Part shown: positions 20,240-31,893 of the stretch, piece after piece
Layout of the letters: each line of letters opens with the position of its first letter
Position numbering within the stretch: position 1 is the first letter of the stretch
Assembly: GCA_905220665.1 (NCBI GenBank)
Contig: CAJNAR010000018.1
Location: 228,496-292,495 of the forward strand
Source: Albugo candida
Lineage: Eukaryota > Oomycota > Peronosporomycetes > Albuginales > Albuginaceae
Direction of reading: 5' to 3'
DNA: 64,000 nt
Translations under genes and position numbers: made by a program
The notes under the pieces: generated by a model
Seen by the model: the letters and a program-made list of their open reading frames with translations, nothing else
Told to the model about the DNA's origin: nothing
The model's database searches: none

Positions 20240-21380
20240 TTTTTATTTGCCGTTTACGGCGGCTTCCCTGGGGACGGTATCTTGGGCGTTTGCAGCACAG
20301 AGCATTTATCTATGGCAAAATGTATCTCTCGTCTTTGCTTCTCTTCGATCGTATTCTTTTCAAGTGGAAATCGAGTCAAGATATCGTCCATGCAACCTCG
20401 CGTAATATCCACGAGAAATAGCCTCCGCATTCAAGCACGGAACGAGGTTCAAATGATGCCCAACACCTTGTCGATTTCGAATTCTCTTTGGTACATACAT
20501 CCGGCTTGTAGCGGCATGTGTACTCGAAGACCAAAGAATTTCGCTGAGCATGCTTTACCGTCTCTGTCATTCCCGCAGAGCTGTACCAGTGCCAGCCCCT
20601 TTTCACAGTGCAGTCGTTTGGATTGTACGTTTACATCAAAGATCACAACGCGAGCACTGTGTTTTCTGAAATGTACTGCCACTGTATATTGCCGTGCTTA
20701 TGACCAGCTTGAGAGGCTTCAGAAGCATTTGTAACCCAAAACTCATTCTGTTCTTTTGTGTCAATGCTCGGTACTCTTCCACTTGTTCTAGCGCTAGTTT
20801 TGATCGAAAGGGAGCGATACGACTGCAGTCGGATAAGAATATCTCCAAGAGAACACCGGCCGTCATGTACTCGATGCACGATGAGTTTGAAAAATGACTA
20901 GATACCTAATCTGGCACCTAACGTGTGTGACACCAACTCTTTTAAAGAAATCTGAGCGTTCAGGATGACCAAGCCAGCTTCATGTGACATTTGTGTAGTT
21001 TATCAACTTTCTGCTTCACTGTCATTTCTTGCTCCAAATTACTGAGTGGAAGCTGCATGTTCGCTATTTGGATTCTCGGACTTTTATGGACGCGAAACAC
21101 ATGCTGGGTACGTTGGTGACGACAAAGATTGTGCTTTTTACTCTGTGATCATCTGCTGCTTTTCAGTAGAGTGAACCTCGAAATGAACTCGGGTTCCCAG
21201 TCAACTTTTTGGAACGAGGCACCACTACCTTTTGAAGACGACGTTTTTGAATCTTCTTCCGTAATTCGAGTAAACGCTTTATCGCTTCACTTACCTCAGC
21301 TTTTTTGTATCTTTTCATCGGAACTGCGCTGTATGCATGTGTTTGAAGTCGCTCACACGGACAAGATGTCTGAGTTGTGA
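20240..21380 (-). pseudogene. Decayed DEAH-box RNA helicase fragment
   Basis: On the minus strand the stretch at 20879-20640 reads EYMTAGVLLEIFLSD, then a decayed motif II (EQVEEYRALT where helicases have DExHERxLT), then LLKPLKLVISTAIYSGSTFQ in place of LKxxxLKVIxxSATLDxxxFS. Spacing between these motifs matches DEAH helicases. Just upstream (about 20985-20905) SLKELVSHTLGARLG stands where family members read SVAxRVAxExGxxLG. Downstream, about 20400-20250, another frame reads CMDDILTRFPLEK. Motif II and the SAT motif are altered, and stops and frame changes separate the pieces, so it is dead. A basic open stretch at 21370-21180 may be part of its N-terminus. Confidence 0.5.
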
Positions 21381-21502
21381 CTATTGCCCGTGCCCGCCAC
21401 TAGGTCTTTCTGTTGCATGACGAATCGCCCGTACGCTTCTGTTTGACTACTTTCGTATCCACTGGCGCTTCTTTTTCCTCCATAAAAGCTGAATCACGCT
21501 TC

Positions 21503-21535
21503 TATAGTGCACGACACCTATAACCAGCACCTCCG
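21503..21535. repeat. Left terminal inverted repeat of the mariner-like element
   Basis: About 23 bp match the right end almost perfectly (one mismatch, C versus T at position 16). Similarity weakens beyond that into a G/C-rich subterminal part. Confidence 0.85.
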
Positions 21536-21729
21536 CCCGGTGCGCGAGATTTTTTTGAGACACCCAATTACCCACTTGAACAAAAATATCTCTCTATATC
21601 TTAAAAGTATATTGCCGTGGCTTTCTGGCAATAGAGTCGGATTTTGGAAAATTTAGTTTTGATGAAGTTAAAAGCCTTTGAAGTTCGGCAAATTTTTGTG
21701 ATTATGTATGGAGGTATGGTAATTTGGCC

Positions 21730-21831
21730 GGACATCTAAAAATAGATTACTTTTTTTAACCAATTAGAAAGGACCACCTAAAATAGATAATTGTTTTAGC
21801 CAATTAGAAAGGACCATTTAAAAATAGATAG
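21730..21831. repeat. Left subterminal direct repeats, ~40 bp period
   Basis: Three partial copies contain the strings AACCAATTAGAAAGGACCA and CTAAAAATAGAT at about 40-bp spacing, just inside the left end of the transposon. Subterminal repeats of this kind often bind transposase; that role is inferred. Confidence 0.6.
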
Positions 21832-21893
21832 TGTGTTAGAAATCTGATACAGACTTACATATTTTCTTTGTTGGTTATGTGTATATCTGTAAT

Positions 21894-24107
21894 CTAGTTT
21901 AAAAGTGCATTAACGTTCATAAGAACAGAGGCTGGAATGCGACGGTGTGAACGGTACTTCTTTACTGCATATTCGGCAGCTTTTCCACTGAGATTTTTAC
22001 GGTATACATCCATGTACCGCTGTGTCTTGCATGCAAATCGGCGAATTGTTGTCAAGCTGATTGAGGACATGGCAGAGGGGACAGTTTTTTGCCAGCCAGC
22101 CCAGGAGTAATTGCAGTGCTTCTGTGTGTACTGCTTTGCGGCGCCCCAAAAGTTCTTAATGTAGTTCAACTCGCAATGAAATTTGGGGTAAAATATAATT
22201 TTATGCCCAGCTGCTGTAATCACCTCCTCAAGTAATCCACGCTGGGCCACAAAATCTGGCTGTCGGGACATGACAGTGCGAGCGCAGCAAGACAGAGTAT
22301 CAGAGCATCTGACATCACTTAGGCAAACCAAACATAATCCAGTTGCCAAAGACCACGTTCGCTAAAAACAGCCTTGATTCCCTTTGTTTTACCACGTAGT
22401 TCCTCATTCTCATAATCGTCTGAATAAACCATGCTCTGAGGCACATTGTCTCCGTAAATCGTTGGCCTTGAGAAAAGCACAGATTAATTAATTGCTTACA
22501 GTAACTACGGTGAGGATTTATTTAAATCATACCTCATTTTTGGTTGTTTTCCACCAGGGCCAAGGTTCATTCTCTTTGCAACAAGTGCATCACCAGCAAA
22601 AGCAGCATGACTGGTTGCATTGTCGAAGGCAAATAAAGCTTGAGCTCCAGGAAATTGAGCATTGAAGATTGGAATAGCTTTGTCACGGACTTGTGCATGC
22701 AGATGCTCTGCTGTCCACCAGCCATCGTTATTCTTTCAGGCCTCATGTAAACACAGCACTCTTTTGGCAGATCAGGATACTCAAGCTGCTTTGCTTCATC
22801 GAGCGCCAAGCGCCCGCAAACAACCAGTCAAAAAGTCGCTAACGTGAAGGGAACGTCCTGTCCTTTTTTCGCAATGGCTGCTCTCCCTCCGGCAGCCAGA
22901 GGTTCCTTTGACCATCATTTGCTGAAAAAACACTCTCATCATGCGTAACAAGTATAAATGGTTCCACACCATCTGCAGGCCACGCCATAACTTCCATATT
23001 TTCACCAGAGAAAACTGGAAACCTATGGTCATATGCCTCCATTAGTGCAAGAAACTCATGTCGGTATGCCTTAACATCAGCACGCTCATGTCCATCGATG
23101 TAGAGACCTTTGCGGACCACTCGAAAGCCAAGCGTCATTTCTTTCACCCATCGCATAGCAGCTCGGGATGATATTGTTGGTGGTGGTGCATAACCGACGG
23201 AAGGGAGAATCACATCATTAATGTGAATTGTAAGGTTGGTGATGTCAACTGCGAATTTATTTTTGCGCAAATAGGTCTGTAACTGCCCCACAATGTCCTC
23301 ATCCCACATAAAGGACCAACTCTTTGCGTGTTTTCCTTGTCGGGATATTGGAAGCTTGTGGTTGTTTAGAAATGCAAGTGCCCATGTGCGTAAAGCACGT
23401 GAGAAGTATGGGCCCTTTCGTATGGCTGTGGTGACAAAGTCGCTTGCGCTCGTGCGACTTCTCCCATTTTTGTAAAGACGCAGATACAAACTCAAAGCTT
23501 GCACGCGTAGCTGCTCTGGCCCATTCAGCTTCTTTGCTTTGTCAATTTTGACAATCTTGACAATCTTTGCCAATTCTATTATTGCACTGTCAAGGCTCCC
23601 CTCTTCCCACAGTTATCTTCAACATCGTCAGTTTAGGAATCTTCGTCAATAGAACCTCCTTCTGTCACAGGCTCTTGCCGCATGAAAAGCTGGTCAGCTT
23701 TCGTGAACCTTCTGCTGCCTTGCGCTGATTCTGTTTGTGACGTCGGCGTGTCCGTGGTGAATGGGCGGTTGGTGGCTGGTACTGGAGCAATAAGAGCTGT
23801 TGACATCGCCGCCTCCAGCTTTTCAACTGCATCTTCAGTCTGCTCTTCTTCCTTTTCACTTGTTGGTTCCTCTCCGAAAATTTCATTCTCCATGTCACTA
23901 CCATCTATATTGTTCCACTGTCAGGATCCTGTGAAAATGGTGGTGAACTGTGATGACTTTTTTTTTGCGTTTCTGGCATTCTGCAGGTGTTTTTTGCGCT
24001 TTGATAGTTGTACCATCTTGCCTAGCAAATGTTTTTTTGCTGTTTAGAATGTTTGAGGGTGTTGGTTTTGTATCTACTGTACGTAGTCTACATATATATA
24101 TCCACAT
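21894..24107 (-). pseudogene. Broken DDE transposase of the mariner-like element
   Basis: Reading on the minus strand, an acidic N-terminal piece (23893-23633) leads into a 244-codon piece (23573-22839). That piece has the motifs KGLYIDGHER, LVTHDESVF (first catalytic Asp) and GEQPLRKK. After a frame change come RSLHVSDFL, then another frame with FAFDNATSH (second Asp) and GPGGKQPKMR. A likely 60-70 bp intron (GTATGA...CTCAAG, about 22532-22467) follows, then YGDNVPQSMVYSDD and GLWQ. The last piece (22349-21894) holds FYPKFHCELNYI with the final Glu and FWGAAKQYT. At least three frame disruptions and one stop make it non-functional. The motif set matches a DDE family widespread in fungi and oomycetes. 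Confidence 0.85.
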
Positions 24108-24153
24108 AGGTGTCCACCTTACAGTTTCGCGTTACATATTAATGTCAGATTCC

Positions 24154-24216
24154 GATTGGTTCACAAAACAGGTATTTCTCACGTGATTGGTTTGCAAAAC
24201 AAGTTTTTGTCACGTT
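24154..24216. repeat. Right subterminal direct repeats, ~31 bp period
   Basis: Two copies of GATTGGTTxxCAAAACAxG followed by TTTxTCACGT lie side by side inside the right end of the element. They differ in sequence from the left subterminal repeats. Confidence 0.55.
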
Positions 24217-24267
24217 AGAAGTACACTCTGCATGAAATAAATTTTTGGAAATTTGGCCGCAAAAATA

Positions 24268-24300
24268 TGGGGGTGTCGGTTATAAGTGTCGTGCACTATA
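24268..24300. repeat. Right terminal inverted repeat of the mariner-like element
   Basis: This is the reverse complement of the left end and ends GTGTCGTGCACTATA at 24300. The element boundary is set here. Confidence 0.85.
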
Positions 24301-25051
24301 TGCCATGATTTCACAATTACACATATTCAGCCACTGATAATTCGGGTCCTATTTTCCATTCTTAAATACCGCTATAGGCGCTCACAAGAGTTGTGATTGG
24401 AACTATCACACACAAAATTGAGCGCATGTCGTTCGATAAAACACTTGTGGGATCGATATCACTGCACGTATTCCCAGTAGATAGTGTGCGTTTTTCACGT
24501 ATTGACAGAGCTGTGGTCTTGACTCCATAGTTTGGGTGGGGTTTCACTTGTTATTTCAGTTCTATTCTTAATCGTACACACAGAGCCATCGCTTGCAGTT
24601 TATCATGCTTCTCGACGTTTACTTCAATCTGATGGATTGGCACGCTAAAGCAGTGCACTCTGCTACAACAGACGAGGAAGCTGTCTGTCAGGCACTCTGA
24701 TTATCTATTGGTAAGTGGAAGCACAAAGAGCTGATTTCACTGATGGTGTAACGACTGAAAAGTAAATCGGGTCGCATTGAGAAGCGCAAATTTACTTCCT
24801 TTTCATGGATTCTTGACAGCAGCTGCGTGGATTGCTTACCTTGTACATGCGGAAGAACTTATACCGATCTCTACGATCAAACCATCACATGGTGCTGATG
24901 GACAGGAAGACTCTCTTTCGCTGCACGCAATTTTGTACAGCGCTCCACGTGCTTGATATCTATAATTTTTATCGAAAGATTGTTTCATTGTACTGGTCAA
25001 TAATACATATATATTTATCCAATCGCCTGTCGAATTTGATATCCAATCGTT
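24301..25051. other. Intergenic, upstream of the RNA polymerase III subunit gene
   Basis: No intact gene is seen. A stretch at about 24771-24956 is open on the plus strand without an ATG and reads GFLTAAAWIAYLVHAEELIP, which looks like a hydrophobic leader. A 31-codon ORF starts at 24605. Both may be relics. The last 100 bases are A/T-rich and include ATACATATATATTTATCC about 40 bp before the start codon, a possible promoter region. Confidence 0.35.
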
Positions 25052-28000
25052 ATGGCACCGTCGCAAAACGATATCACAATGACAGAAGGCTCCAATTCTG
25101 CGTCTTCTGAGTCAGCTACAAAACAGTTCTTAGCACAACCAGTAGACACACTACAAGATAAATGGAAATTGCTGCCATACTTTCTTCAGTTACGGGGTTT
25201 AGTCAAGCAACACATTGATTCCTTTAATTACTTTACAACCACAGAATTGAAGAATATCGTGCATGCAAAAGCAAACAACGTCGTCCGAAGTGACGCCGAT
25301 CCCAAGTTTTTCCTGCAATACACAGATATCCAAATCGGTAATCCATCCATCGAAGAAGACGCCTTCGTTTCTTCGACAGTAACTCCCCATCAATGTCGCC
25401 TTCGAGATCGCACATACGCAGCTCCCGTTTTTGTGAGCGTCAAATACCGTCGTGGTCCAAAAATCGTCACAAATAATAAAGTCCTTATTGGACGTATACC
25501 GATAATGCTTCAAAGTGCAAATTGTGTCCTAACAAATAAAAATCACACGCAATTAGCCGCTCTAAAGGAATGTCCCTACGATCCCGGCGGGTACTTTATC
25601 GTCAAAGGCGTCGAAAAAGTCGTTTTAATTCACGAGCAATTATCAAAAAATCGCGTCATTTTGGAATTAGATCCCAAACAGAATATCTGTGCGTCTATCA
25701 CGTCGTCGACGCACGAGCGAAAATCACGTACAAATATATTTCTGAAAGGAGGAAAAATATATTTAAAGTCCAATTCATTCGCAAGTGATATTCCCATTAT
25801 CGCAATTCTACGAGGAATGGGCATGGAACACGACCAAGAAATAATCGATCTGATCGGGTCGGAGCATACGATAATGGACGCGCTATTAGCGTCTTTTGAG
25901 CAGGTTTCGGAGCTCAAATTGTTCACACAATTACAGGCTTTGGAGTACATTGGGTCGAAAATGACAAATCAGAGTCGCGGGAAAGATACATCGCGGAATA
26001 GTAATGGGACCACACAACCTCCCAATATCGGTGAAATCGCTCGAGCTGCATTAGCGAATCTCGTGCTGAATCACGTTCCTTGTGAAATTGATCAATTTCG
26101 TCTAAAATGCGTATATATCGCCCATATTGTCCGTCGAATCATATTCACTGATCGCGATCGTACACGACTCGATGATAAGGATTACTATGGGAATAAACGT
26201 CTCGAACTTGCGGGTCAATTGCTCAGTTTGTTGTTTGAAGATCTCTTCAAACGCCTCAATTCCGACCTTAAACGTCAGGCTGATATGATTCTCAGTAAGC
26301 CGAATCGAGCTTCCATGTTTGATGTTGTCAAGTGTATACGAACAGATACCATCACACAAGGCTTCATCCACGCGCTTGCGACTGGGAATTGGACGTTGAA
26401 ACGATTCAGAATGGATCGAGCTGGGGTCACACACGTTCTTTCCAGGCTTTCGTACATGTCGGCATTGGGAATGATGACTCGAATTTCATCACAATTTGAA
26501 AAGACAAGAAAAGTATCCGGTCCTCGATCTTTACAGCCATCTCAATGGGGAATGCTTTGTCCGGCAGATACGCCTGAAGGCGAAGCTTGTGGGCTGGTAA
26601 AAAATCTCGCATTGTTGTGTCATGTGACTTCGGATGAGGAAAGTGAGCCGATTCGAAGATTGTGTTTCGATCTTGGAGTCACAGATGTTTGTTTATGTTC
26701 GGGGGAAGCGCTGAATCATCGATCGAATTATCTCATCATGCTGAATGGGATCATTATCGGCACACATGGAGATCCGCGTATGTTTGTGACGAAACTTCGA
26801 CGTATTCGACGTGCGGGGCTTATTGGGGAATTCGTTTCGGTGATGATCCACGACGTCCAGCGTGTTGTGTATATCGCGTCCGATGGAGGTCGTGTGTGTC
26901 GTCCTCTCTTGCTCATTGATCCAAAGACGCATCGACCGAAATTATCGTCGCGTCAGATGAGGGAGCTCCAGGCAAATGTGCGTACGCTTCATAGTTTGAT
27001 TGTCGAAGGCTGTGTGGAATACGTCGATGTGAATGAGGAGAATAATTGTTTGATTGCTTTGCATGAAGACGATATCACGGAGCGTACGACGCATTTAGAG
27101 ATCGATCCCGTCACCATTTTGGGCGTTGTGTCGGCACTCATTCCGTATCCGCATCACAACCAAAGTCCTCGGAATACGTATCAATGTGCGATGGGAAAAC
27201 AAGCAATTGGAACAATTGCAATGAATCAGTTTGAACGCATTGATACGCTTTTGTATACGTTGGTATACCCTCACATGCCAATGGTAAAGTCACGAGTCTT
27301 GGATTTGGTCAATTTTGATCACGTTCCAGCAGGACAGAATGCCATTGTCGCTGTGATGAGCTATTCTGGCTATGATATTGAGGATGCCATCGTGCTGAAT
27401 AAAGCTTCTCTGGATCGTGGATTTGGACGGTGTATTGTCTTCCGAAAGCTTCAGGCAATGGTGAAAAAGTATCCGAATGGAACATTTGATCGAATTGTTG
27501 GACCACCGGATTTTGAGAGTGTTTTATCGACGGCAACGGGAGGCACAGCGGCTGCATTGGGATATCGAAATGCAAAATATGCGTCTTTGGATTCCGATGG
27601 AATTGCTCGTGTCGGAGGAATCGTGCATCATGGCGCCATTTTGATCAATAAAGAACAGCCATCCAACGCCCATTCTATGCAAGGCGATACCAATGGAATG
27701 AATGATCCGTTAGCGTCGATTTCGTACGGTCCATCGCCAACTTGCTACAAAGGAGCTGTTCCGTCGATCGTCGATAAAGTATTGATCACATCCTCGGAAG
27801 CGTATCAGACGTCACTTTTAGTCAAAGTATTACTTCGACAAACGCGACGACCTGAAATTGGCGATAAATTCAGCAGTCGACACGGACAAAAAGGAGTTTG
27901 TGGGACCATATGCAGTCAGGAAGATATGCCTTTCAACGATCAGGGAATCTGTCCCGATTTGATTATGAACCCACACGGATTCCCAAGTCGAATGACAGTT

Positions 28001-28591
28001 GGAAAAATGATTGAATTGGTTGCTGGGAAGGCTGGTGTGTTGCATGGACGAAGAGCGTACGGGACAGCTTTTGGTGAGAAATATGGCACTGCCGATCGCG
28101 TCTTGGAATGCTCTAAAGATCTGGTCAGAGCAGGGTTTAATTACGCTGGGAAAGATTACCTGACTTCGGGGATCACTGGCGAGCCGTTGCTTTGTTATAT
28201 TTTCATGGGACCCATTTATTACCAAAAGCTCAAGCATATGGTCATGGATAAGATGCACGCTCGAGCACGTGGTCCCCGTGCTGTTTTAACGCGTCAACCG
28301 ACGGAGGGACGATCTCGAGATGGAGGACTTCGACTTGGAGAGATGGAGCGTGATTGTTTGATTGGGTATGGAGCGAGTATGTTGTTGATGGAACGATTGA
28401 TGATTTCCAGCGATGGATTCAAAGCCGATGTATGCCAAGGATGCAGGATGCTCGGGTATGAAGGCTGGTGTCCAAGCTGTAAATCACAAGAAAAGGTCGC
28501 CAGTATCCGGATTCCATACGCTTGTAAATTGCTCTTTCAGGAACTACAAGCAATGAATATCGTTCCCAGGCTCACGTTGAAAGAAACATAG
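25052..28591 (+). CDS. RPC2: DNA-directed RNA polymerase III second-largest subunit
   Basis: This is a 1179-residue, single-exon protein. It is the RPB2-like subunit that, with RPC1, forms the active site of RNA polymerase III, which makes tRNA, 5S rRNA and small RNAs in the nucleus. The Pol III version is recognised by the N-terminal [15 protein letters not shown] segment. Core motifs follow in order: the [14 protein letters not shown] region, [20 protein letters not shown], the hybrid-binding [16 protein letters not shown] (about residue 770), [12 protein letters not shown] (about 937), and a C-terminal zinc-binding set CQGC...CPSC (about 1128-1145) before [13 protein letters not shown]. 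Length fits the family (about 1130-1150). The start chosen is the first ATG after upstream stops; it precedes a short polar tail. It converges on the next gene with only 29 bp between. Confidence 0.96.
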   Translation: MAPSQNDITMTEGSNSASSESATKQFLAQPVDTLQDKWKLLPYFLQLRGLVKQHIDSFNYFTTTELKNIVHAKANNVVRSDADPKFFLQYTDIQIGNPSIEEDAFVSSTVTPHQCRLRDRTYAAPVFVSVKYRRGPKIVTNNKVLIGRIPIMLQSANCVLTNKNHTQLAALKECPYDPGGYFIVKGVEKVVLIHEQLSKNRVILELDPKQNICASITSSTHERKSRTNIFLKGGKIYLKSNSFASDIPIIAILRGMGMEHDQEIIDLIGSEHTIMDALLASFEQVSELKLFTQLQALEYIGSKMTNQSRGKDTSRNSNGTTQPPNIGEIARAALANLVLNHVPCEIDQFRLKCVYIAHIVRRIIFTDRDRTRLDDKDYYGNKRLELAGQLLSLLFEDLFKRLNSDLKRQADMILSKPNRASMFDVVKCIRTDTITQGFIHALATGNWTLKRFRMDRAGVTHVLSRLSYMSALGMMTRISSQFEKTRKVSGPRSLQPSQWGMLCPADTPEGEACGLVKNLALLCHVTSDEESEPIRRLCFDLGVTDVCLCSGEALNHRSNYLIMLNGIIIGTHGDPRMFVTKLRRIRRAGLIGEFVSVMIHDVQRVVYIASDGGRVCRPLLLIDPKTHRPKLSSRQMRELQANVRTLHSLIVEGCVEYVDVNEENNCLIALHEDDITERTTHLEIDPVTILGVVSALIPYPHHNQSPRNTYQCAMGKQAIGTIAMNQFERIDTLLYTLVYPHMPMVKSRVLDLVNFDHVPAGQNAIVAVMSYSGYDIEDAIVLNKASLDRGFGRCIVFRKLQAMVKKYPNGTFDRIVGPPDFESVLSTATGGTAAALGYRNAKYASLDSDGIARVGGIVHHGAILINKEQPSNAHSMQGDTNGMNDPLASISYGPSPTCYKGAVPSIVDKVLITSSEAYQTSLLVKVLLRQTRRPEIGDKFSSRHGQKGVCGTICSQEDMPFNDQGICPDLIMNPHGFPSRMTVGKMIELVAGKAGVLHGRRAYGTAFGEKYGTADRVLECSKDLVRAGFNYAGKDYLTSGITGEPLLCYIFMGPIYYQKLKHMVMDKMHARARGPRAVLTRQPTEGRSRDGGLRLGEMERDCLIGYGASMLLMERLMISSDGFKADVCQGCRMLGYEGWCPSCKSQEKVASIRIPYACKLLFQELQAMNIVPRLTLKET

Positions 28592-28620
28592 CACGTAAGA
28601 ATTGCATGCGAAAATAGCCT

Positions 28621-29724
28621 TTAGAAATGAGTTTGTGTGATATTGGAAGCAAGTAACGTCGACAAAATGGTCGGGGCTGACTCGGTTGTCAATGGAGCCT
28701 CGATGTAGGGACACATCTTTGGTATTTTTGACCGCAACCACATTCGATCTTTCTCTTGCTCTTTGGCGATTCGAATTTGTGTTGTCGGCTTCTCAGCGCC
28801 TTTTTCTGCCTCTAAAATGTCTTTTTCGAGCAACTGCAATTTCAAACGTAAGAGTACTTTTTCACCGTACACTGACAATTCTTTCCGATACATTGACATA
28901 TTCTTTGCTTTTGTGTCGTTGTCATCCAATCGATTTGTACGAATTGCGTGTGGTATCGTTTTCCACGCGTTGACAGTGCTTCCATTCACGTACGAATTTG
29001 AGAGGTTTCTTATGTCTTGCGGACAGACGAAAAAGACTTTGTGATAAAATCGAAATTGGATCGGATTTGACTTTGCACACGTCCGTTTTCTTTGAAGGAA
29101 AGAAAAACTCGATGTCATTGCTGTCTCCCGCAGAAATGCTTCAATTGTCCATAACGGAGGCCATCCAAATGTGTCGTTCGACTGGAGACATTCCTCAGCG
29201 ACGACGCCATTCCCACGAAACTGATTGCATTGAGATGACTCACATCGCGTCTGTCGAAGTCCCCGGCCGTCCACGTAATACATTTCTTCGATGTAAACGA
29301 TCTCCTTTTCCAATCTCTTTACACTGCGAGCCACTTTGATCCAACCATCGAACCGTACTTTGCCAGTGAGCTCAGACACTTGAGGAAAAAGTCGTCCATT
29401 CACTCGGCCGCTTTCCATTTTGTCATCATTTTCCAGTGAGAATTCGATTTGTTGCGTGTAATGTAAATGCCGAAGTAGCACTTTTATCTGTTCGATTGAC
29501 TTTGTGTTCGAATGTGAAAAAATCAGTACGCAAAGTGAGAGAATCGCGAAAAAAACGATGTAAATGAGTCCAATGCACACACAGCTCTCTGTGCGATAAT
29601 TCCGCGCGATTGATATTTCCCGTTGGATGAAATTACGAACGCGCGCCAACATTTCTGATTTCCCATTTTTTGAGCAAACAATTGCAACTGTGACACAGTG
29701 TGTCGTGGGACGTGACAGAGACAA
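28621..29724 (-). CDS. Single-pass membrane protein, unknown function
   Basis: This is a 367-residue protein with one strong hydrophobic segment at about residues 50-69 (CIGLIYIVFFAILSLCVLIF). A basic N-terminal part precedes it, which predicts a type II orientation with a luminal or extracellular C-terminal domain of about 300 residues. That domain carries several cysteines (around RCESSQCNQF and VCPQD) and possible N-glycosylation sites, such as NDT and NGS. A heptad-like stretch rich in L, E and K (LRLKLQLLEKDILEAEKG) lies near residue 305. An internal Met at residue 25 is an alternative start. No family is recognised. It shares a 350-bp divergent promoter with the PHD-finger gene and ends 29 bp from the Pol III gene. 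Confidence 0.7.
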   Translation of the reverse strand: MSLSRPTTHCVTVAIVCSKNGKSEMLARVRNFIQREISIARNYRTESCVCIGLIYIVFFAILSLCVLIFSHSNTKSIEQIKVLLRHLHYTQQIEFSLENDDKMESGRVNGRLFPQVSELTGKVRFDGWIKVARSVKRLEKEIVYIEEMYYVDGRGLRQTRCESSQCNQFRGNGVVAEECLQSNDTFGWPPLWTIEAFLRETAMTSSFSFLQRKRTCAKSNPIQFRFYHKVFFVCPQDIRNLSNSYVNGSTVNAWKTIPHAIRTNRLDDNDTKAKNMSMYRKELSVYGEKVLLRLKLQLLEKDILEAEKGAEKPTTQIRIAKEQEKDRMWLRSKIPKMCPYIEAPLTTESAPTILSTLLASNITQTHF

Positions 29725-30073
29725 CGTTTTTATCGATATAACAGCGAAAATGGACTATGCGGATGAAGCAAAGGGATGGGAATGATAGCTGACATTGTAT
29801 GGAGGATGTGGAGGTGGTTGGAGCGCGCGTAATGATGTTTCTTGGCACGAAATGAGAGAAGAGATAAGTTGCCTTTTCGAGTGAGTTGCCCATCGAAATG
29901 CAACCTTGCGCTTTTCGTCCAATAAAATGATTGCAGTTGGCATTTCAAACCAATGAAATTATATGTTTCTGTTACAGTTGCCATTTGCATCCAATGAAAA
30001 GTAACGTGGGCTTGATGTGCATCCAATCAAAAACGTCGTTTCGTATTAGCAATTCATTTTCTTCCGCGCGCAA
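29725..30073. promoter_or_regulatory. Divergent promoter with four evenly spaced CCAAT boxes
   Basis: CCAAT occurs in the same orientation at 29919-29923, 29950-29954, 29991-29995 and 30023-30027, each followed by an A-rich string (AAA, GAAA, GAAA, CAAA). Spacing is 31, 41 and 32 bp. The two middle boxes lie in an imperfect 41-bp tandem repeat (CAGTTGSCATTT...CCAATGAAA). This fits a bidirectional promoter bound by an NF-Y-type CCAAT factor and serving the flanking genes at 29724 and 30074. Factor binding is inferred. Confidence 0.55.
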
Positions 30074-31892
30074 ATGAAAACCCCAAAAGGGAAATCACAA
30101 CTTTCAGCAAAAGATACGCACTCTATTTCGCAGAAAATCATAACAAAAGCACGTGCGGCGGTTGCCGAATCAATCACGCATTTGAAGTGTTCGCATTGTG
30201 CAGTACAATTTGCACTTGGAGCGAGTGTGTTCAAGTTATTTGTTGGACTCGATTCCATCAGCGAGAAATGGAAATGTTCCAATTGTTTTCGTGGAATTCA
30301 TCACTGTCGATTCTGTGGGTTTCTCGGCAGCGAGCGCGTTGATTTAATACGATGCTCTGTGCCTTCATGTCGCCAATTTATTCATTCGCGGTACGTAATT
30401 ATTGCACAAGATATAGCATCCGCCAAGTAATCGCTCGCTTTTTAGCTGCTTGAAGGAAGCACAAGTACCGTGGACTGATGAAGTAGTGTGTCCACTCCAT
30501 TTCTGTGATGTGTGTAGACAACACGAAGCGTGTATCACGAAATTACAAATATGTTCGCAGTGTACTGCCTCCCGACATTTTCTTTGCGGAGCGCCGATGG
30601 CTCAACAAGAAAGCACAACGAGGGCCGAAATGTCGTTTTTAGAGCACAGAGGACAAGAAATTACCTCTGGACTGGCTGTATGCAGCTCACATGTGGCGTT
30701 ATTACCACAAACGTATCAGCTGTGGACGTGTCAATTAGCTAAAAAGCATTTCGTTCAGGTTGGCGATATCGTTCTGCTACTGAAGAATGTGCAAATGAAA
30801 GCTTTCCAAAAGCTTCGGAAACGATGTAAAAGCGCCAATTACTGGGGAATTGTGGTACAAGTGGTCGCATTGACGCGAGGAATGCAAGCTGTGGATGTAA
30901 AGCTGTTCGCTGACTACTCTATCGTGTCAACGTCTAATAGAGATGTGCTTCCGGTATCCAGTATCCATCATTACGAGGATCACATCTCAATGCTCAAAGA
31001 CTGTGTGAGATGGCACGCGTTTTCTGAGTGTACGATTCATTTCCAAACGGGAGCAGAAACCATTATTCGAGTGAAAAAAGTGCTTGTAGCGAGCCAGCAT
31101 ACATTCAGTGCACTTGCAAATGCATTGTCCGTACCGGATGAAGAAATGGTTCAGGCGACTGTGATTGGATACCAATCGTATAGCCAAAGTGACAAAAAAG
31201 TGCGGATGGAAAGATCTATAGCCCCAGCGTATGCGTTTTTGGACGGCAGACTAATCGACACATTAGAAAGTGCAAAGGTCGATATGAAAGACATCCCTTC
31301 AAAGAACGTATCACCGCCACAATCGAGCACACCCTCACCTCCACGAAAGACGTTCGACATTCAGGACGTCGATGAAAGCGATCTAGAAGCTTGCGTGCTG
31401 GATTTTTTTCAAAATGAGAGAGTGAATAGCGTATCATCTCCATCTTTTTCGTCTCCGTCCATGCGATCTGTCCTCGTCCGCGGCTTATACGCTACACAAC
31501 CTCTTCAAAATGTGTTACTAACACAGGAAAAACGAGCTGTCAAAGTCCTTCTCCAATCGAAAACAGCAACAAAATGTGCCCACAACTCTCTAAATTCCAC
31601 TCCGATCAATATTTCACAACTGACGACCACACGTAAATGGAAACGATCTCAATGCAACGTTCCGTTCTTCAGTATCGATCTGATGGCGTGTGTGGGATTC
31701 AAAGCGTTAGCAGCGACAATATACAATCAACTCGGAGCGTATCTGGGAAATCATTTTATTTCATCACACGTGCAAGCTTTCTACTGTTCAACTGACGGAA
31801 TACAACGCGAAATACATTGGAATGGAAATCGGACTTCAAATTGGGAAATATTCTGTGCCAATGTCTGTCACCTGAGTCTTTATATCTTATGA
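30074..31892 (+). CDS. PHD-finger (NSD-type) nuclear protein with PWWP/Tudor-like segment
   Basis: The gene is read as two exons, 30074-30390 and 30446-31892, with a 55-bp GT...AG intron (GTACGTAATT...TTTTTAG). The join rebuilds a zinc-finger line SCRQFIHSR|CLKEAQ. The product is 587 residues. Residues 39-130 hold paired zinc fingers: CSHC...CSNC, then CRFCG...RCSVPSC...H...C...CPLHFCDVC. This is the CxxC(x)CxxC-H-C layout of the PHD finger found in NSD-type chromatin proteins. A further CxxC pair follows (CSQCTASRHFLC). At about 200-280 VGDIVLLLKN...NYWGIVVQVV has the look of a PWWP or Tudor fold. The rest is Ser/Pro-rich and unrecognised, and no SET domain is seen. It is likely a histone reader. 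It ends one base from the neighbouring gene on the opposite strand. Confidence 0.72.
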
Positions 31893-31893
31893 C

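Larger units (their letters stand above)
21503..24300 (-). mobile_element. Tc1/mariner-like DNA transposon, 2.8 kb, with terminal inverted repeats
   Basis: The ends match in inverted orientation. The left end begins TATAGTGCACGACACCTATA at 21503. The right end, read in reverse complement from 24300, begins TATAGTGCACGACACTTATA. The outer TA at each end fits the TA target duplication of the Tc1/mariner superfamily. The interior carries a minus-strand transposase with DDE residues and subterminal direct repeats. The element is nearly full length, but its transposase is disrupted, so it is non-autonomous now. Confidence 0.92.

Noticed and set aside
23682..24047. 121-codon plus-strand frame with a hydrophobic stretch
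   Set aside because: It is antisense to the N-terminal part of the mariner-like transposase.
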